Below, piece by piece: positions 16,933-25,236 of a DNA stretch of 64,000 nt; position 1 is the stretch's first letter, and each line of letters begins with the position of its first letter. Position numbers and translations under genes: made by a program. Below the pieces are notes generated by a model. The model had not been told where the DNA came from, did no database searches, and was given only the letters and a program-made list of their open reading frames with translations. The stretch covers positions 109,928-173,927 of the forward strand of contig JAGOTD010000003.1 of NCBI GenBank assembly GCA_018061945.1. The letters run 5' to 3'. This DNA comes from Candidatus Peribacteraceae bacterium (GTDB taxonomy: Bacteria; Patescibacteriota; Gracilibacteria; Peribacterales; Peribacteraceae).

Positions 16933-17880
16933 ATGAACCTCTCTCAGACGGTCCTTGGCGTCGAGTTTACAAATCCAACGGTATTGGCGTCGGGCATTAT
17001 GGGCATCAGCGCGAGTAGTTGGAATTTTGTGGTGCAAAATGGTGCGGGTGGTGTGACGACAAAATCCATTTGGCCACGTAAACATGAAGGCCATGCCAAT
17101 CCATCGATTATTTCTACAGAGAGTTGGACACTGAATGCCGTCGGTCTTCCGGATGCCGGTCCGGAAAAAGCAGCGGAAGAATTTGCGCTGTATCTTGCGG
17201 ATAAAAAAGCACCACTTATCGCAAGTATTGTTGCCGATACCGTCGATCAATTTGGCGAAGTGGCAAAAAAAATTGCCGCTCTCAAACCGGATTTTCTGGA
17301 AGTGAATATCAGCTGTCCAAATGTAGAGGACGAGCTTGGGCGTCCGTTTGCCTACGATGCGAAATCGGCTGCCAAAGTGACGAAGATTGTCAAAAAGAAT
17401 GCCGGCAAGATTCCAGTTTTCATCAAGCTGTCGCCAAACGTAGACGATATTGCTGCGATTGCCGTTGCATGCGCCAAGGCTGGTGCCGATGGTTTTACGC
17501 TCATCAATACCGTTGGACCTGGCATGGCGATAGATCTCCGTAGTCGTATGCCCATTCTCGCGAATACAACTGGTGGCATGTCTGGCAAAGCTATTAAGCC
17601 TATTGCCGTTCGCTGCATCGCCGATGTCTACCGTGCAACCGAGGGAAAATTGCCAATTATTGGAGTCGGTGGTGTTTCTACTGGCGAAGATGTGCTCGAG
17701 ATGATGCTTGCTGGCGCCACGCTAGTAGGAGTGGGAACCGCAGTCTGGGAGCGGGGAATCGATGTGTTCAGTAAAATTGTCGATGAACTGCAAGTATGGT
17801 GCACCATGGAAGGTGTTCATCATATTTCGCAAATGGTAGGAGGAATGCATACCGTTAAGAACGTAGAACGTAGAACGTAG
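16933..17880 (+). CDS. pyrD: dihydroorotate dehydrogenase, class 1B catalytic subunit
   Basis: 315 residues of FMN-binding TIM barrel. NISCPNVE carries the class 1 active-site cysteine, VFIKLSPN and INTVGPGMAIDL line the flavin site, and IGVGGVSTGEDVLEM holds the phosphate. It oxidises dihydroorotate to orotate in pyrimidine synthesis. The FAD/2Fe-2S partner follows 33 nt downstream, marking the NAD-dependent 1B type. The last residues (NVERRT) and the stop are encoded by a short R3 array, so the repeat has replaced or extended the native C-terminus. Confidence 0.93.
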   Translation: MNLSQTVLGVEFTNPTVLASGIMGISASSWNFVVQNGAGGVTTKSIWPRKHEGHANPSIISTESWTLNAVGLPDAGPEKAAEEFALYLADKKAPLIASIVADTVDQFGEVAKKIAALKPDFLEVNISCPNVEDELGRPFAYDAKSAAKVTKIVKKNAGKIPVFIKLSPNVDDIAAIAVACAKAGADGFTLINTVGPGMAIDLRSRMPILANTTGGMSGKAIKPIAVRCIADVYRATEGKLPIIGVGGVSTGEDVLEMMLAGATLVGVGTAVWERGIDVFSKIVDELQVWCTMEGVHHISQMVGGMHTVKNVERRT

Positions 17881-17883
17881 AAT
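17860..17883 (+). repeat. R3 array (7-nt CGTAGAA units) at the pyrD 3' end
   Basis: Three tandem CGTAGAA units. They encode the final pyrD residues and its TAG stop. Confidence 0.8.
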
Positions 17884-17913
17884 TTTTCTTTTTGTCTCAT
17901 CCCTCTTTCTCGC

Positions 17914-18777
17914 TTGCGTATTTCCCTTCAGAGTCGGCTCCCCAAAACTCATCGTATTAAAGCGATTGAGCGTAATACCGAGACAGTTCTCACGTTTACG
18001 TTCGAAGGTTCGTTTGGTGCCAAGCCAGGTCAGTGCATCATGGTGTGGTTGCCGGGTGTCGACGAAGTGCCGCTGAGTGTGGCTGATGACGACGGGGCGC
18101 AGGTAAAAATTACGTTTTTTGCCGTTGGCGATATGACGCACGCGCTTGCCAATTGTAAGGTGGGGGATTTAGTCGGGCTGCGTGGTCCGTTTGGCACATC
18201 CTACGAATGGAAGCCGGGCCAGCACATTGCGCTCGTTGCCGGTGGGTATGGCGCGGCGCCCATGTATTTTGTTGCCAAAGAAACAGTTGCTCATGGCTGT
18301 ACGATGGAAGTGATTGTCGGTGCGCGCACCAAAGCCGACTTACTCTACATAGACGAAATTGCGGCCTTGCCGCACGTATCGCTACACGTAGCGACAAACG
18401 ATGGCTCGGAAGGGTATAAAGGCTTCAATATCGATATTCTCGAAAAACTTCTGTCTTGCTATAGCCAAGAGCCGATTCGTCATGCTGTCTGCGATGTTAT
18501 GAAAAGTGACAGTCCCATCGATCAAGTCTTTGCCTGCGGACCGGAGCCGATGCTCAAGCGTGTGTCGGAAATAACAGCCGACTACAAAATCCCAAGCCAG
18601 TTGGCGCTCGCTCGCTACATGAAATGCGGCTATGGCTTGTGTGGAAATTGCACCGTCGATCCGCTTGGCATTCGCCTGTGTACCGAAGGGCCGGTTGTCA
18701 AAAATGATCAGTGCGTACGCATCACGGAATTTGGCAAATACAAGCGCGATAGTGTGGGGGAGAAGATGCTGTATTAA
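17914..18777 (+). CDS. pyrK: dihydroorotate dehydrogenase electron transfer subunit
   Basis: 287 residues. A ferredoxin-reductase-like FAD domain (about 10-100; RGPFGTSYEW) is followed by an NAD domain (VAGGYGAAPMYF, FACGPEPML) and a C-terminal 2Fe-2S site, MKCGYGLCGNC...RLC. It passes electrons from PyrD to NAD+. The reading frame before the conserved LPKTHRIKAIE has no ATG. TTG at 17914 is the best start; an ATC at 17899 is the only other upstream option. It is cotranscribed with pyrD. Confidence 0.9.
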   Translation: MRISLQSRLPKTHRIKAIERNTETVLTFTFEGSFGAKPGQCIMVWLPGVDEVPLSVADDDGAQVKITFFAVGDMTHALANCKVGDLVGLRGPFGTSYEWKPGQHIALVAGGYGAAPMYFVAKETVAHGCTMEVIVGARTKADLLYIDEIAALPHVSLHVATNDGSEGYKGFNIDILEKLLSCYSQEPIRHAVCDVMKSDSPIDQVFACGPEPMLKRVSEITADYKIPSQLALARYMKCGYGLCGNCTVDPLGIRLCTEGPVVKNDQCVRITEFGKYKRDSVGEKMLY

Positions 18778-18784
18778 ATTTGGA

Positions 18785-18922
18785 AGTTAGTTGATCGAAG
18801 ATTTGATTAGAAATACGAAATGCGAAGAACCCCGCCTGCCGGCGGACAGGCAAATTCGAGATAAATTTGAATTGAAAATTCGAAACTCGAACTTGTTTCG
18901 TATTTGGTTCTTAGTTCTTCAT
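18785..18922 (+). repeat. R5 array with a nested GC-rich hairpin
   Basis: A degenerate CGAAGA...AAATTCGA left arm and its inverse (TTCGTATTTGGTTCTTAG) on the right. A GC-rich palindromic insert (CCTGCCGGCGGACAGG) sits inside the left arm at about 18829-18851. With neighbouring sequence it accounts for the gap from 18778 to 19000; no gene is seen there. Confidence 0.8.
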
Positions 18923-19000
18923 GCTTTTTCAACTGATACTAATCCCAGAGCCAACCAAAAAGGGGACCACCAAATTCTCCTCTTTTTCGTCATCTGACTA

Positions 19001-19030
19001 TTGACAATTAGTTTAGTTCTAAACTATACT
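19001..19030 (+). promoter_or_regulatory. strong promoter with an 18-bp operator palindrome in the spacer
   Basis: TTGACA (19001-19006) and TATACT (19025-19030), 18 bp apart. The spacer and its edges hold the perfect palindrome TAGTTTAGTTCTAAACTA (19009-19026), placed exactly where a repressor would block RNA polymerase. Confidence 0.8.
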
Positions 19031-19062
19031 AACGTTATTCTACTTCTTACCAACCTCATTTT

Positions 19063-19089
19063 ATGACAGGTCCAGGCTGCGGTTGCTAA
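19063..19089 (+). CDS. octapeptide MTGPGCGC
   Basis: An eight-codon frame, ATG to TAA, with two cysteines in a GCGC ending. It is the only frame between the strong promoter at 19001 and the terminator at 19109. No Shine-Dalgarno is clear. It could be a translated metal- or thiol-responsive peptide, a leader peptide, or a chance frame inside a small RNA of about 100 nt. Confidence 0.4.
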   Translation: MTGPGCGC

Positions 19090-19108
19090 TTGCACCGATT
19101 AATGACTA

Positions 19109-19135
19109 AAGGGCTCCCTAGTGGGGCCCTTTTTC
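19109..19135 (+). terminator. intrinsic terminator
   Basis: GGGCTCC and GGGGCCC pair around CTAGT, followed by five T. Confidence 0.85.
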
Positions 19136-19194
19136 ATATTCTGAGGGTTTTTGGTGCTATCGAGGTCAGTTTTTGTGAATGATTCACTGTCTTC

Positions 19195-19332
19195 CTGAGA
19201 AGAAACCAACGAAACCAAGGAGTCCAAAGAGTCCGACGAATAGCAAATTTCCTTGGTTTCCTTGGAGTCGTTGGTTTCTTTGGAATCCTTTTCATTGGAT
19301 TCCTCGGACTCCTCGGTTTCCTTGGACTCCTT
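19195..19332 (+). repeat. R4-type array (9-nt units), two inverted arms
   Basis: 9-nt units GAAACCAAC, GAAACCAAG, GAGTCCAAA, GAGTCCGAC, then the inverse (CCTTGGTTT, CCTTGGAGT...). It fills the gap between the small transcript and the RSH fusion gene. The final TTGGAC unit serves as that gene's -35. Confidence 0.8.
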
Positions 19333-19350
19333 TCCATTGCGCTCTATACT
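19322..19350 (+). promoter_or_regulatory. promoter of the RSH fusion gene, -35 inside repeat
   Basis: TTGGAC (19322-19327) and TATACT (19345-19350) with exactly 17 bp between. The ATG at 19365 follows 15 nt after the -10. Confidence 0.65.
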
Positions 19351-19364
19351 CACAAACAAGTCTC

Positions 19365-22300
19365 ATGATGATCAATCCCTCATCCCTACGGGCTGCCATC
19401 GGCTATTTGCAGCAGAATGATATCGATCGTGTCCAGCGTGCATTCGATCTGGCAGTCACGGCTCACGAAGGCCAGAAGCGTGGCGATGGTACGCCGTATG
19501 TTACCCATGTCATTGCAGTTGCCGAAATTATTGCCGGCTGGCAAGGAGATAGCGATACGCTCTGTGCGGCGCTGCTGCACGATACGCTGGAAGACACGAC
19601 TGTTACGAAAGGCCAGATTAGCGAGGAATTCGGCAAGCATGTCAGCTTGCTCATTGAGGGCGTCACAAAATTTTCGAAGGCCGATTTCAGCGATAATACA
19701 TCTCTCGACAGCAAAATTGAAACGATCCGACGCCTGTTTGAAGTGATGCGTCGCGATATTCGGGTGATCATCATCAAGCTCGCCGATCGTCTGCATAATA
19801 TTCGCACCATCAGTACTCTTCCAACAGCCGATCGTCGTGTGCGTTTTGCCCGCGAAACCATGGATGTGTACTACAAACTGGCTCTGCGTCTTGGTATGCG
19901 CGGTGTGCGGCGCGAATATGCGGATGTTTGCATACCGTACTTACTGGCGCAAGGACAGCAGTGGAAGGATTTGCGGGACGAATTGTGTCGGCAGAATGCG
20001 GCTATCCCTCACATGATTCAGCGCGATCTGGATGTACAGTCCGACAGGCTGCATCCGGATATCAATCTACAGTGCCGGGATCTGTTTTTGTTTTCGGAAA
20101 TGCTGCGCAAGAAAGGGGGAGGAACGGCTGTCGTTACCGATGCCTTTGTTATTGTGGTTATCACCGATACCGAAGACGGCTGTTACCAGCTTCTTAAATC
20201 GTTACATACGCTCTATCGGCCAGTCAGTAATCAATTCCGCGATTACATCGCTGCGCCCGGCGATACTGGTTACAAGAGTTTGCATACATCGGTCACGCTT
20301 CCCGGCGGTCAGGTGATCGAAATGCGCATTCGTACTTGGCAGATGCATGAACAGGCGGAAAAGGGGATTGTTTGTGCACTCTTTTCCACTGCCCATGGCA
20401 CCGCGCAGCCGACATTCGATTGGCTCATTCGTTCTCAGGAAATTGATTTACAAACCCGCGAAAGCAGCAGTGCATTTTGGGAAGGGCTGGAATCCGATAT
20501 TTTACGCGAAGGAATTTCCATTACCGTCAACGGTCAGCGGGTGTCGTTGCCCAAAGGAGCGACAGCGTTGGATGCGGTCTATAGTGCACTCGATGCTCAG
20601 GCCGGAAAAACAATGGCTATCTTGCTCTCCGGACGACCTGTGCATTTTTCGCAAGTGCTGATCGACGATGATGATGTACATGCGACATTTGATGAAAACG
20701 AGCATGTCACGTTTGATTGGCTGAAAAACATTTCGACTCGCCATGCCAGAAGCCTGATTGTGGAAGTGCTCAAGCATCGCAGTCAGTCCGAGAAAGTGGT
20801 GCTCGGGGCAACGCTTTTGCAGAAAGAATTCGATTACTACAAAAAAGGATTGGTCCAGCAACTCAAGCGCAATGTGCTACAGGAAATCGCGTCTCATTTT
20901 CGCCGCGATAACTTCAATGACGTCCTCTCGATGATCGGCGAAGGTGCGATTCGTGCGCGCGACGTTCTCTTTTTTCTGTACCCGGCTGATGCCGAAAAAT
21001 CTGCGGGTCGCTCACATGCCGGTGGTGTCTATACGTTTCGTTTATCCATTACCGGTGCGCAGGAACGCCAGCAGGATATTCTCGCGCAGCTCACCGAAAT
21101 CAGTCGCGAGAGCGATGTATCGATCACACATACCAGCGTACGTTTCGATACCAAGACTGGCATTTTCTCTGTCACACTGTCTGGTAGCACCATCGATCGC
21201 CTGCACTTTGCGGATTTTGTCGATGCACTCGAAAGGCAGGATTCCATTTCGAGTGTGCAGACTCTTATACCCTATCGCGAGAAGCTGGCACTTGTGGGTG
21301 CCATGAGCCTGTCGTTCATCGTCATTTTGGCAGATGTCATTCTGCTGCCACAGTATCCGCATTGGCTCGCTAAAATCGGGGACTTCTCCCGTGTGCTCAT
21401 TCAAGTCCTGCCCTTCATTCCGATTCTTCTCACGACTTCCTATTTGCTGCGCACGCTACGCCGCTACGTGGTTCGCATGCGTACTGATCGGTGGTTTTTG
21501 GGTGTCGGATTTTTGTTGAATGTGATTGGTTTAATGCTGATTATTGTGCGGGTTGCTTTTAGTGAAGATACTGTATCGTCGGGCTTCCTTCCATTGATGG
21601 CGATTTTCGTTCTCTCGCTGTTCTTTCTGGGATATCAATTCTTTCAGACGGAAATTCTTTTTTCCAGAGTCGAAAAAACCGCTGGCAAACCATTGTCATC
21701 TTCTCAGTGGCGATCGCTCAAAAAACAGAAGGTACTCGGCTACGGCATTCGTTTACTGGCAGTTATTATTTGGGGGACCGAGCCTATTTATATCAAATAT
21801 ACCGCTGCGAATGATCTATCGCCGTTTCTGCGGACTTTTCTTTTGGGCATCGGAGTCCTTATCCCTTCTGCGCTGATTTACCTTTTTAGATTGCTACGAC
21901 GCAAGCGCCTAGATGTATCATTCGCTTTGCCATACGACAGGTATTTTATTCTGCTTGTCGTCGGGCAAATAGGATACATGTATTTCAAGAATGCCAGCTT
22001 GCTCTATACCAGTGGAACCAATCTCCTTCTGTTCAATAACTTTGCGCCGCTTATCGGTTTGCTCATTGCATCATTTTTCTGGCGGAAGGATATTTCCTAT
22101 CTGCGGGAGCCGCGTAATATTTTATTCATTTTCATGCTGGCGATTGCCGCTGGAATCGGCAGTTCCATGCTTGTCTACAACGGAACAATCAGTCATCAAT
22201 CGACAAGTATTGCGGGAGACGCTCTCGCGATGATCTCCACGTTTTTCGATGTCCTTATGACCATTGGCCAAATCGAATACATTAAACGATTCCGTTCCAC

Positions 22301-22673
22301 AGACGGTTCTCTTTTGAATATTCATATCTTCCTTTTCCTGCTGCTGTTTACGGCACCTGTTGTGCTGGTAGGAGCGCTGACGCATTCGCCGATTCTCAGC
22401 GGGCTGACCATGCATAGCCTGTTACTGGGACTCGGAATCGGTCTGTTTGTGGGCTTTGGTCAGCTCCTCAACTACGAAGCGTTTAAGCGCATCGATGGTT
22501 ACCTCGCTTTCATGATGTTCAATCTTTCCATTCTCATCACTTTCTTGTTCGAAGTATTTTTTGTGCATTCACTTAAGCCCACGCCTCTGCTTATTGTCAG
22601 CGGACTACTCATTATCACTGCGTCGCTTTCGGCCGAATTCATCAATTCTCGCGCGCAGAAGAAAGGGTTGTAA
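19365..22673 (+). CDS. SpoT-like (p)ppGpp hydrolase fused to a DMT/EamA-type transporter
   Basis: 1102 residues. (1) HD hydrolase, about 20-180, intact: H34, H48, HD at 72-73, ED at 76-77 and LADRLHN near 140. (2) A synthetase-like domain, about 215-345, degraded: FRDYIAAPGDTGYKSLHT and EMRIRT remain, but the RxKH stretch and the Arg of DLxxxR are lost. (3) A TGS domain, about 385-455. (4) A helical region, then an ACT-like domain (about 550-635). (5) Four membrane helices from about 640. (6) From about 790, a ten-helix EamA/DMT transporter (GIRLLAVIIWGTEPIYIKY, LYTSGTNLLLFNN). It should degrade (p)ppGpp at the membrane; coupling to transport is inferred. There is no frameshift between the halves. 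The 3' end overlaps queE by 32 nt. Confidence 0.88.
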   Translation: MMINPSSLRAAIGYLQQNDIDRVQRAFDLAVTAHEGQKRGDGTPYVTHVIAVAEIIAGWQGDSDTLCAALLHDTLEDTTVTKGQISEEFGKHVSLLIEGVTKFSKADFSDNTSLDSKIETIRRLFEVMRRDIRVIIIKLADRLHNIRTISTLPTADRRVRFARETMDVYYKLALRLGMRGVRREYADVCIPYLLAQGQQWKDLRDELCRQNAAIPHMIQRDLDVQSDRLHPDINLQCRDLFLFSEMLRKKGGGTAVVTDAFVIVVITDTEDGCYQLLKSLHTLYRPVSNQFRDYIAAPGDTGYKSLHTSVTLPGGQVIEMRIRTWQMHEQAEKGIVCALFSTAHGTAQPTFDWLIRSQEIDLQTRESSSAFWEGLESDILREGISITVNGQRVSLPKGATALDAVYSALDAQAGKTMAILLSGRPVHFSQVLIDDDDVHATFDENEHVTFDWLKNISTRHARSLIVEVLKHRSQSEKVVLGATLLQKEFDYYKKGLVQQLKRNVLQEIASHFRRDNFNDVLSMIGEGAIRARDVLFFLYPADAEKSAGRSHAGGVYTFRLSITGAQERQQDILAQLTEISRESDVSITHTSVRFDTKTGIFSVTLSGSTIDRLHFADFVDALERQDSISSVQTLIPYREKLALVGAMSLSFIVILADVILLPQYPHWLAKIGDFSRVLIQVLPFIPILLTTSYLLRTLRRYVVRMRTDRWFLGVGFLLNVIGLMLIIVRVAFSEDTVSSGFLPLMAIFVLSLFFLGYQFFQTEILFSRVEKTAGKPLSSSQWRSLKKQKVLGYGIRLLAVIIWGTEPIYIKYTAANDLSPFLRTFLLGIGVLIPSALIYLFRLLRRKRLDVSFALPYDRYFILLVVGQIGYMYFKNASLLYTSGTNLLLFNNFAPLIGLLIASFFWRKDISYLREPRNILFIFMLAIAAGIGSSMLVYNGTISHQSTSIAGDALAMISTFFDVLMTIGQIEYIKRFRSTDGSLLNIHIFLFLLLFTAPVVLVGALTHSPILSGLTMHSLLLGLGIGLFVGFGQLLNYEAFKRIDGYLAFMMFNLSILITFLFEVFFVHSLKPTPLLIVSGLLIITASLSAEFINSRAQKKGL

Positions 22674-23499
22674 TCTGATACATCTCTGTCCGTGATTTGC
22701 ATTGCAATCGTTCGGTGATCGAGTAACCGTGATTAGTAGCGAGAGCTTCTAATGCGGGTCGTCGAGTAGTCAGCTCTTCCTGTGTTGTACCTTCTGGCAT
22801 CAGCAGTACTTTTGATGGATTAATTTTTACGTGTGCTTCAAAATCGCGACGCCATTCTTCTACATCATCTGCTCCTGTGCAGACAATTTTGAACATAGAG
22901 TTGTGGGCAGCATTGATTGCTTCGATTACTTTTAGCTGTATGCGCTTGCGATCAAGTATGCCACTATTACCAAGTTTCGGCGAACAGTTAATCTGGCAAC
23001 GCTTCAGAATTTCTTTGGCAGGGAGAATCGTGCCGTTTGTCTCGATTTCAATATCCCAATCAGGAAGAAGCACCAGCAATCGTTTGATTTTTTGCTGTTG
23101 CAGGAGTGGCTCTCCGCCTGTTATCACCAGTCGCGGTTTGCCTTGGAAATCTGGATGATCCTTTTTGCTTGTCCAGCATTGTTGTATTTCTGATGCCACT
23201 TGATCGATTGCTTTGTTGCTGCCTTCATAATATTCTCTTCGATCGGTGCGAATGGCATTCGGTGCGTCGCAGAAACTGCACTCTAAATTGCATTCGAGAA
23301 GGCGCATAAAAACGCAAGGTTGACCGATTGTTACGCCTTCACCCTGATACGTCGCCCAAATACCATCCGAAGCCAGCTGAAAACTATCGGTTTTTCGTTT
23401 CACATACTCCTTTTGTTCCGCAGTAGGATCGCAATTTGCTTCCAGCTCACAAGAGCGTTTGCGCTGCGGTTCATCGATGATGGGGAACTGATTGTTCAT
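22642..23499 (-). CDS. queE: 7-carboxy-7-deazaguanine synthase
   Basis: 285 residues of radical SAM fold. WATYQGEGVTIGQPCVFMRL precedes the cluster motif CNLECSFC (CxxxCxxC). TGGEPLL and EIETNGT follow, both standard for QueE. The enzyme makes the deazaguanine core of queuosine from carboxytetrahydropterin. About 35 extra N-terminal residues with two cysteines are atypical. No other queuosine genes lie in the window. It converges with and overlaps the RSH fusion gene. Confidence 0.9.
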   Translation of the reverse strand: MNNQFPIIDEPQRKRSCELEANCDPTAEQKEYVKRKTDSFQLASDGIWATYQGEGVTIGQPCVFMRLLECNLECSFCDAPNAIRTDRREYYEGSNKAIDQVASEIQQCWTSKKDHPDFQGKPRLVITGGEPLLQQQKIKRLLVLLPDWDIEIETNGTILPAKEILKRCQINCSPKLGNSGILDRKRIQLKVIEAINAAHNSMFKIVCTGADDVEEWRRDFEAHVKINPSKVLLMPEGTTQEELTTRRPALEALATNHGYSITERLQCKSRTEMYQITTLSSAREN

Positions 23500-23562
23500 A
23501 CAGGGTCGCCTATAGTACTGTTTCTGAGAGCCTTGGCAATCAGGATAATCACCTATCGTATA

Positions 23563-23590
23563 TTGATTTCTGGCGGTAACGTTCTATGCT
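23563..23590 (+). promoter_or_regulatory. promoter of the 2-hydroxyacid dehydrogenase gene
   Basis: TTGATT (23563-23568) and TATGCT (23585-23590) with 16 bp between, 23 nt before the ATG. Confidence 0.5.
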
Positions 23591-23613
23591 TGGCCCGTTT
23601 CCCCTTCATTCCC

Positions 23614-24597
23614 ATGTCCGTTATTTTCTTCGATACCGAAAAGCAGGATCAGCCACTTGTGCTGTCGCATTTCCCGGATGCTATATTTGCCGACCGTGGC
23701 TTGCCAGCACCAGATCTTATCGATCTCTGCAAAGACGCCGAGATTATTTCTACATTTATTACCACCGCTTTTCCGCGCGAAGTGTTGATGCAGCTGCCGA
23801 AGCTCAAACTTTTGCTTACGCGCTCTGTGGGTTTCGATCATATCGATGTACCGACCTGTATAGAAAAGGGGATTATGGTGTGCAATGTGCCCGACTACGG
23901 ATCGCACGTCATTGCCGAGCACGTGTTTGCCCTTCTTCTCTCGACGCTGCGCCATATTCCGGCTGGTAATGCGCGGGTGGAAAGCGGTACTTTCGACTAT
24001 CACGGACTGCGGGGTATGGCACTCAAAGACAAAACGATCGGTATTGTGGGAACAGGCAAAATCGGTCGTCGGGTTGCCCGTATTGCCCGCGGATTCGATA
24101 TGAACATTCTCGCGGTGGATCAGTGTCGTACACTCGAGCTCGAAGAATTTTACGGTGTGCGCTACACGACGCTGGATGACTTGTTGGCACATAGCAATAT
24201 TGTGTCACTGCATGTGCCTGCTTTTGCAGAGACCAAACACATGATCAACAAGGTATCCATCGCTAAAATGAAAGACGGAGTCATTCTGGTGAACACAGCG
24301 CGCGGGTCTCTTATCAATTCCAATGACTTGCTCGAGGCGCTTAATAGCGGCAAGGTGGCGTTGGCTTTATTGGACGTACTGGAACACGAGGAAAACTTTA
24401 GCGATAACAAGGCATTGGTCGATCACCCGCACGTTGTCACCACTCCGCATATTGCTTTCTACGCCGATGACAGCTTGCGCAATATGTACATGGATTGTTT
24501 CCAGTCAATTGAGCAATGGAAGAAGGGAGAGAAGCCCATGCACATGGTGGCACTCGACAAGGTGGTGTGTGACTTGCCGGGGGTAAAGAAAGCCTGA
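23614..24597 (+). CDS. D-isomer-specific 2-hydroxyacid dehydrogenase (D-lactate dehydrogenase-like)
   Basis: 327 residues. A catalytic domain flanks an NAD domain with GIVGTGKIGRRVA. The catalytic Arg is in NTARGSL, the Glu in LDVLEHE and the His in TTPHIAFY. Overall it is closest to D-lactate dehydrogenases of the LdhA type, which reduce pyruvate with NADH and would recycle NADH in a fermenter. The start at 23614 is set by the family N-terminus and a promoter just upstream; a longer frame reaching 23320 runs antisense to queE and is not used. Substrate inferred. Confidence 0.9.
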   Translation: MSVIFFDTEKQDQPLVLSHFPDAIFADRGLPAPDLIDLCKDAEIISTFITTAFPREVLMQLPKLKLLLTRSVGFDHIDVPTCIEKGIMVCNVPDYGSHVIAEHVFALLLSTLRHIPAGNARVESGTFDYHGLRGMALKDKTIGIVGTGKIGRRVARIARGFDMNILAVDQCRTLELEEFYGVRYTTLDDLLAHSNIVSLHVPAFAETKHMINKVSIAKMKDGVILVNTARGSLINSNDLLEALNSGKVALALLDVLEHEENFSDNKALVDHPHVVTTPHIAFYADDSLRNMYMDCFQSIEQWKKGEKPMHMVALDKVVCDLPGVKKA

Positions 24598-24638
24598 TGA
24601 ATGACTGTGGTAATTGACATGGGATTTTTGAGGGCAAC

Positions 24639-24647
24639 TGCTATAGT
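24639..24647 (+). promoter_or_regulatory. extended -10, leaderless
   Basis: TGCTATAGT ends 8 nt before ATG 24656. Confidence 0.6.
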
Positions 24648-24655
24648 GTTTTCAT

Positions 24656-25216
24656 ATGCAGTACACATGGCTTGTTGTGAGTATCCTTTCCTGGCTCACC
24701 TTCTTTGCGGATTTCCTCATTGCGTTTCTTTTAAGCCTGCTTCTGTGGAAACTTTCAACGAAGCGGTCCAATAAAATTATACGGTGGATTGATCGACATG
24801 CTTTGCTTTTGATGCTGATAATTGCCGTTATCGCGACTGTCGGCAGCTTATTTCTCTCGGATATTGCCGGCTGGACGCCCTGCAAAGATTGCTGGTATCA
24901 GCGCATTTTCATGTATCCGCAAGTTGTCTTGCTCGCCATTGCTCTCTGGCGACGCGATAGAGGGATTGTCGTTTCTATTTTAGTGCTCAGTCTTATTGGC
25001 ATTCTCTTTTCCATCGAGCACTACCATGAGCAGCTCCAGCTCATCTGGAACCCTGAAGCCGTCGCTGCGCCCTGCGATGAGTCTGGTGTGTCGTGCGCAA
25101 AAACGCCAACTTTGCGGTTGGGTTATATCACCATCCCCATGATGGCGATGAGTGCGTTCGCCCTCAACATTCTGGGATCATTGGTTATTCTCATGCATCG
25201 CAAGAAGAACTCTTAA
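24656..25216 (+). CDS. DsbB/BdbC-like disulfide bond formation protein
   Basis: 186 residues with about five membrane helices. The redox pair is in TPCKDCWYQRI, and a second cysteine pair (APCDESGVSC) lies in an outer loop before the last helix. This is the two-pair layout of DsbB/BdbC, which re-oxidise a thioredoxin-like oxidase using quinone. There is one extra N-terminal helix compared with E. coli DsbB. No DsbA partner is in the window. The next gene follows within 21 nt. Confidence 0.9.
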   Translation: MQYTWLVVSILSWLTFFADFLIAFLLSLLLWKLSTKRSNKIIRWIDRHALLLMLIIAVIATVGSLFLSDIAGWTPCKDCWYQRIFMYPQVVLLAIALWRRDRGIVVSILVLSLIGILFSIEHYHEQLQLIWNPEAVAAPCDESGVSCAKTPTLRLGYITIPMMAMSAFALNILGSLVILMHRKKNS

Positions 25217-25236
25217 GTAGTTGCATACTATCCATC

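Larger units (their letters stand above)
19037..19135 (+). ncRNA. small transcript, about 100 nt, from regulated promoter to terminator
   Basis: Bounded by the TTGACA/TATACT promoter and an intrinsic terminator. It carries the octapeptide frame and little else, so it is a small RNA or a micro-mRNA. It matches no RNA family I know. Confidence 0.55.

Noticed and set aside
18791..18997. 68-residue frame
   Set aside because: It lies wholly in the R5 array and its nested hairpin.
19179..19364. N-terminal extension of the RSH fusion protein
   Set aside because: It would translate an R4-type array and the TATACT promoter; the HD domain begins properly from ATG 19365.
23320..23613. N-terminal extension of the 2-hydroxyacid dehydrogenase
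   Set aside because: It runs antisense to queE and past the promoter; the family start is at 23614.
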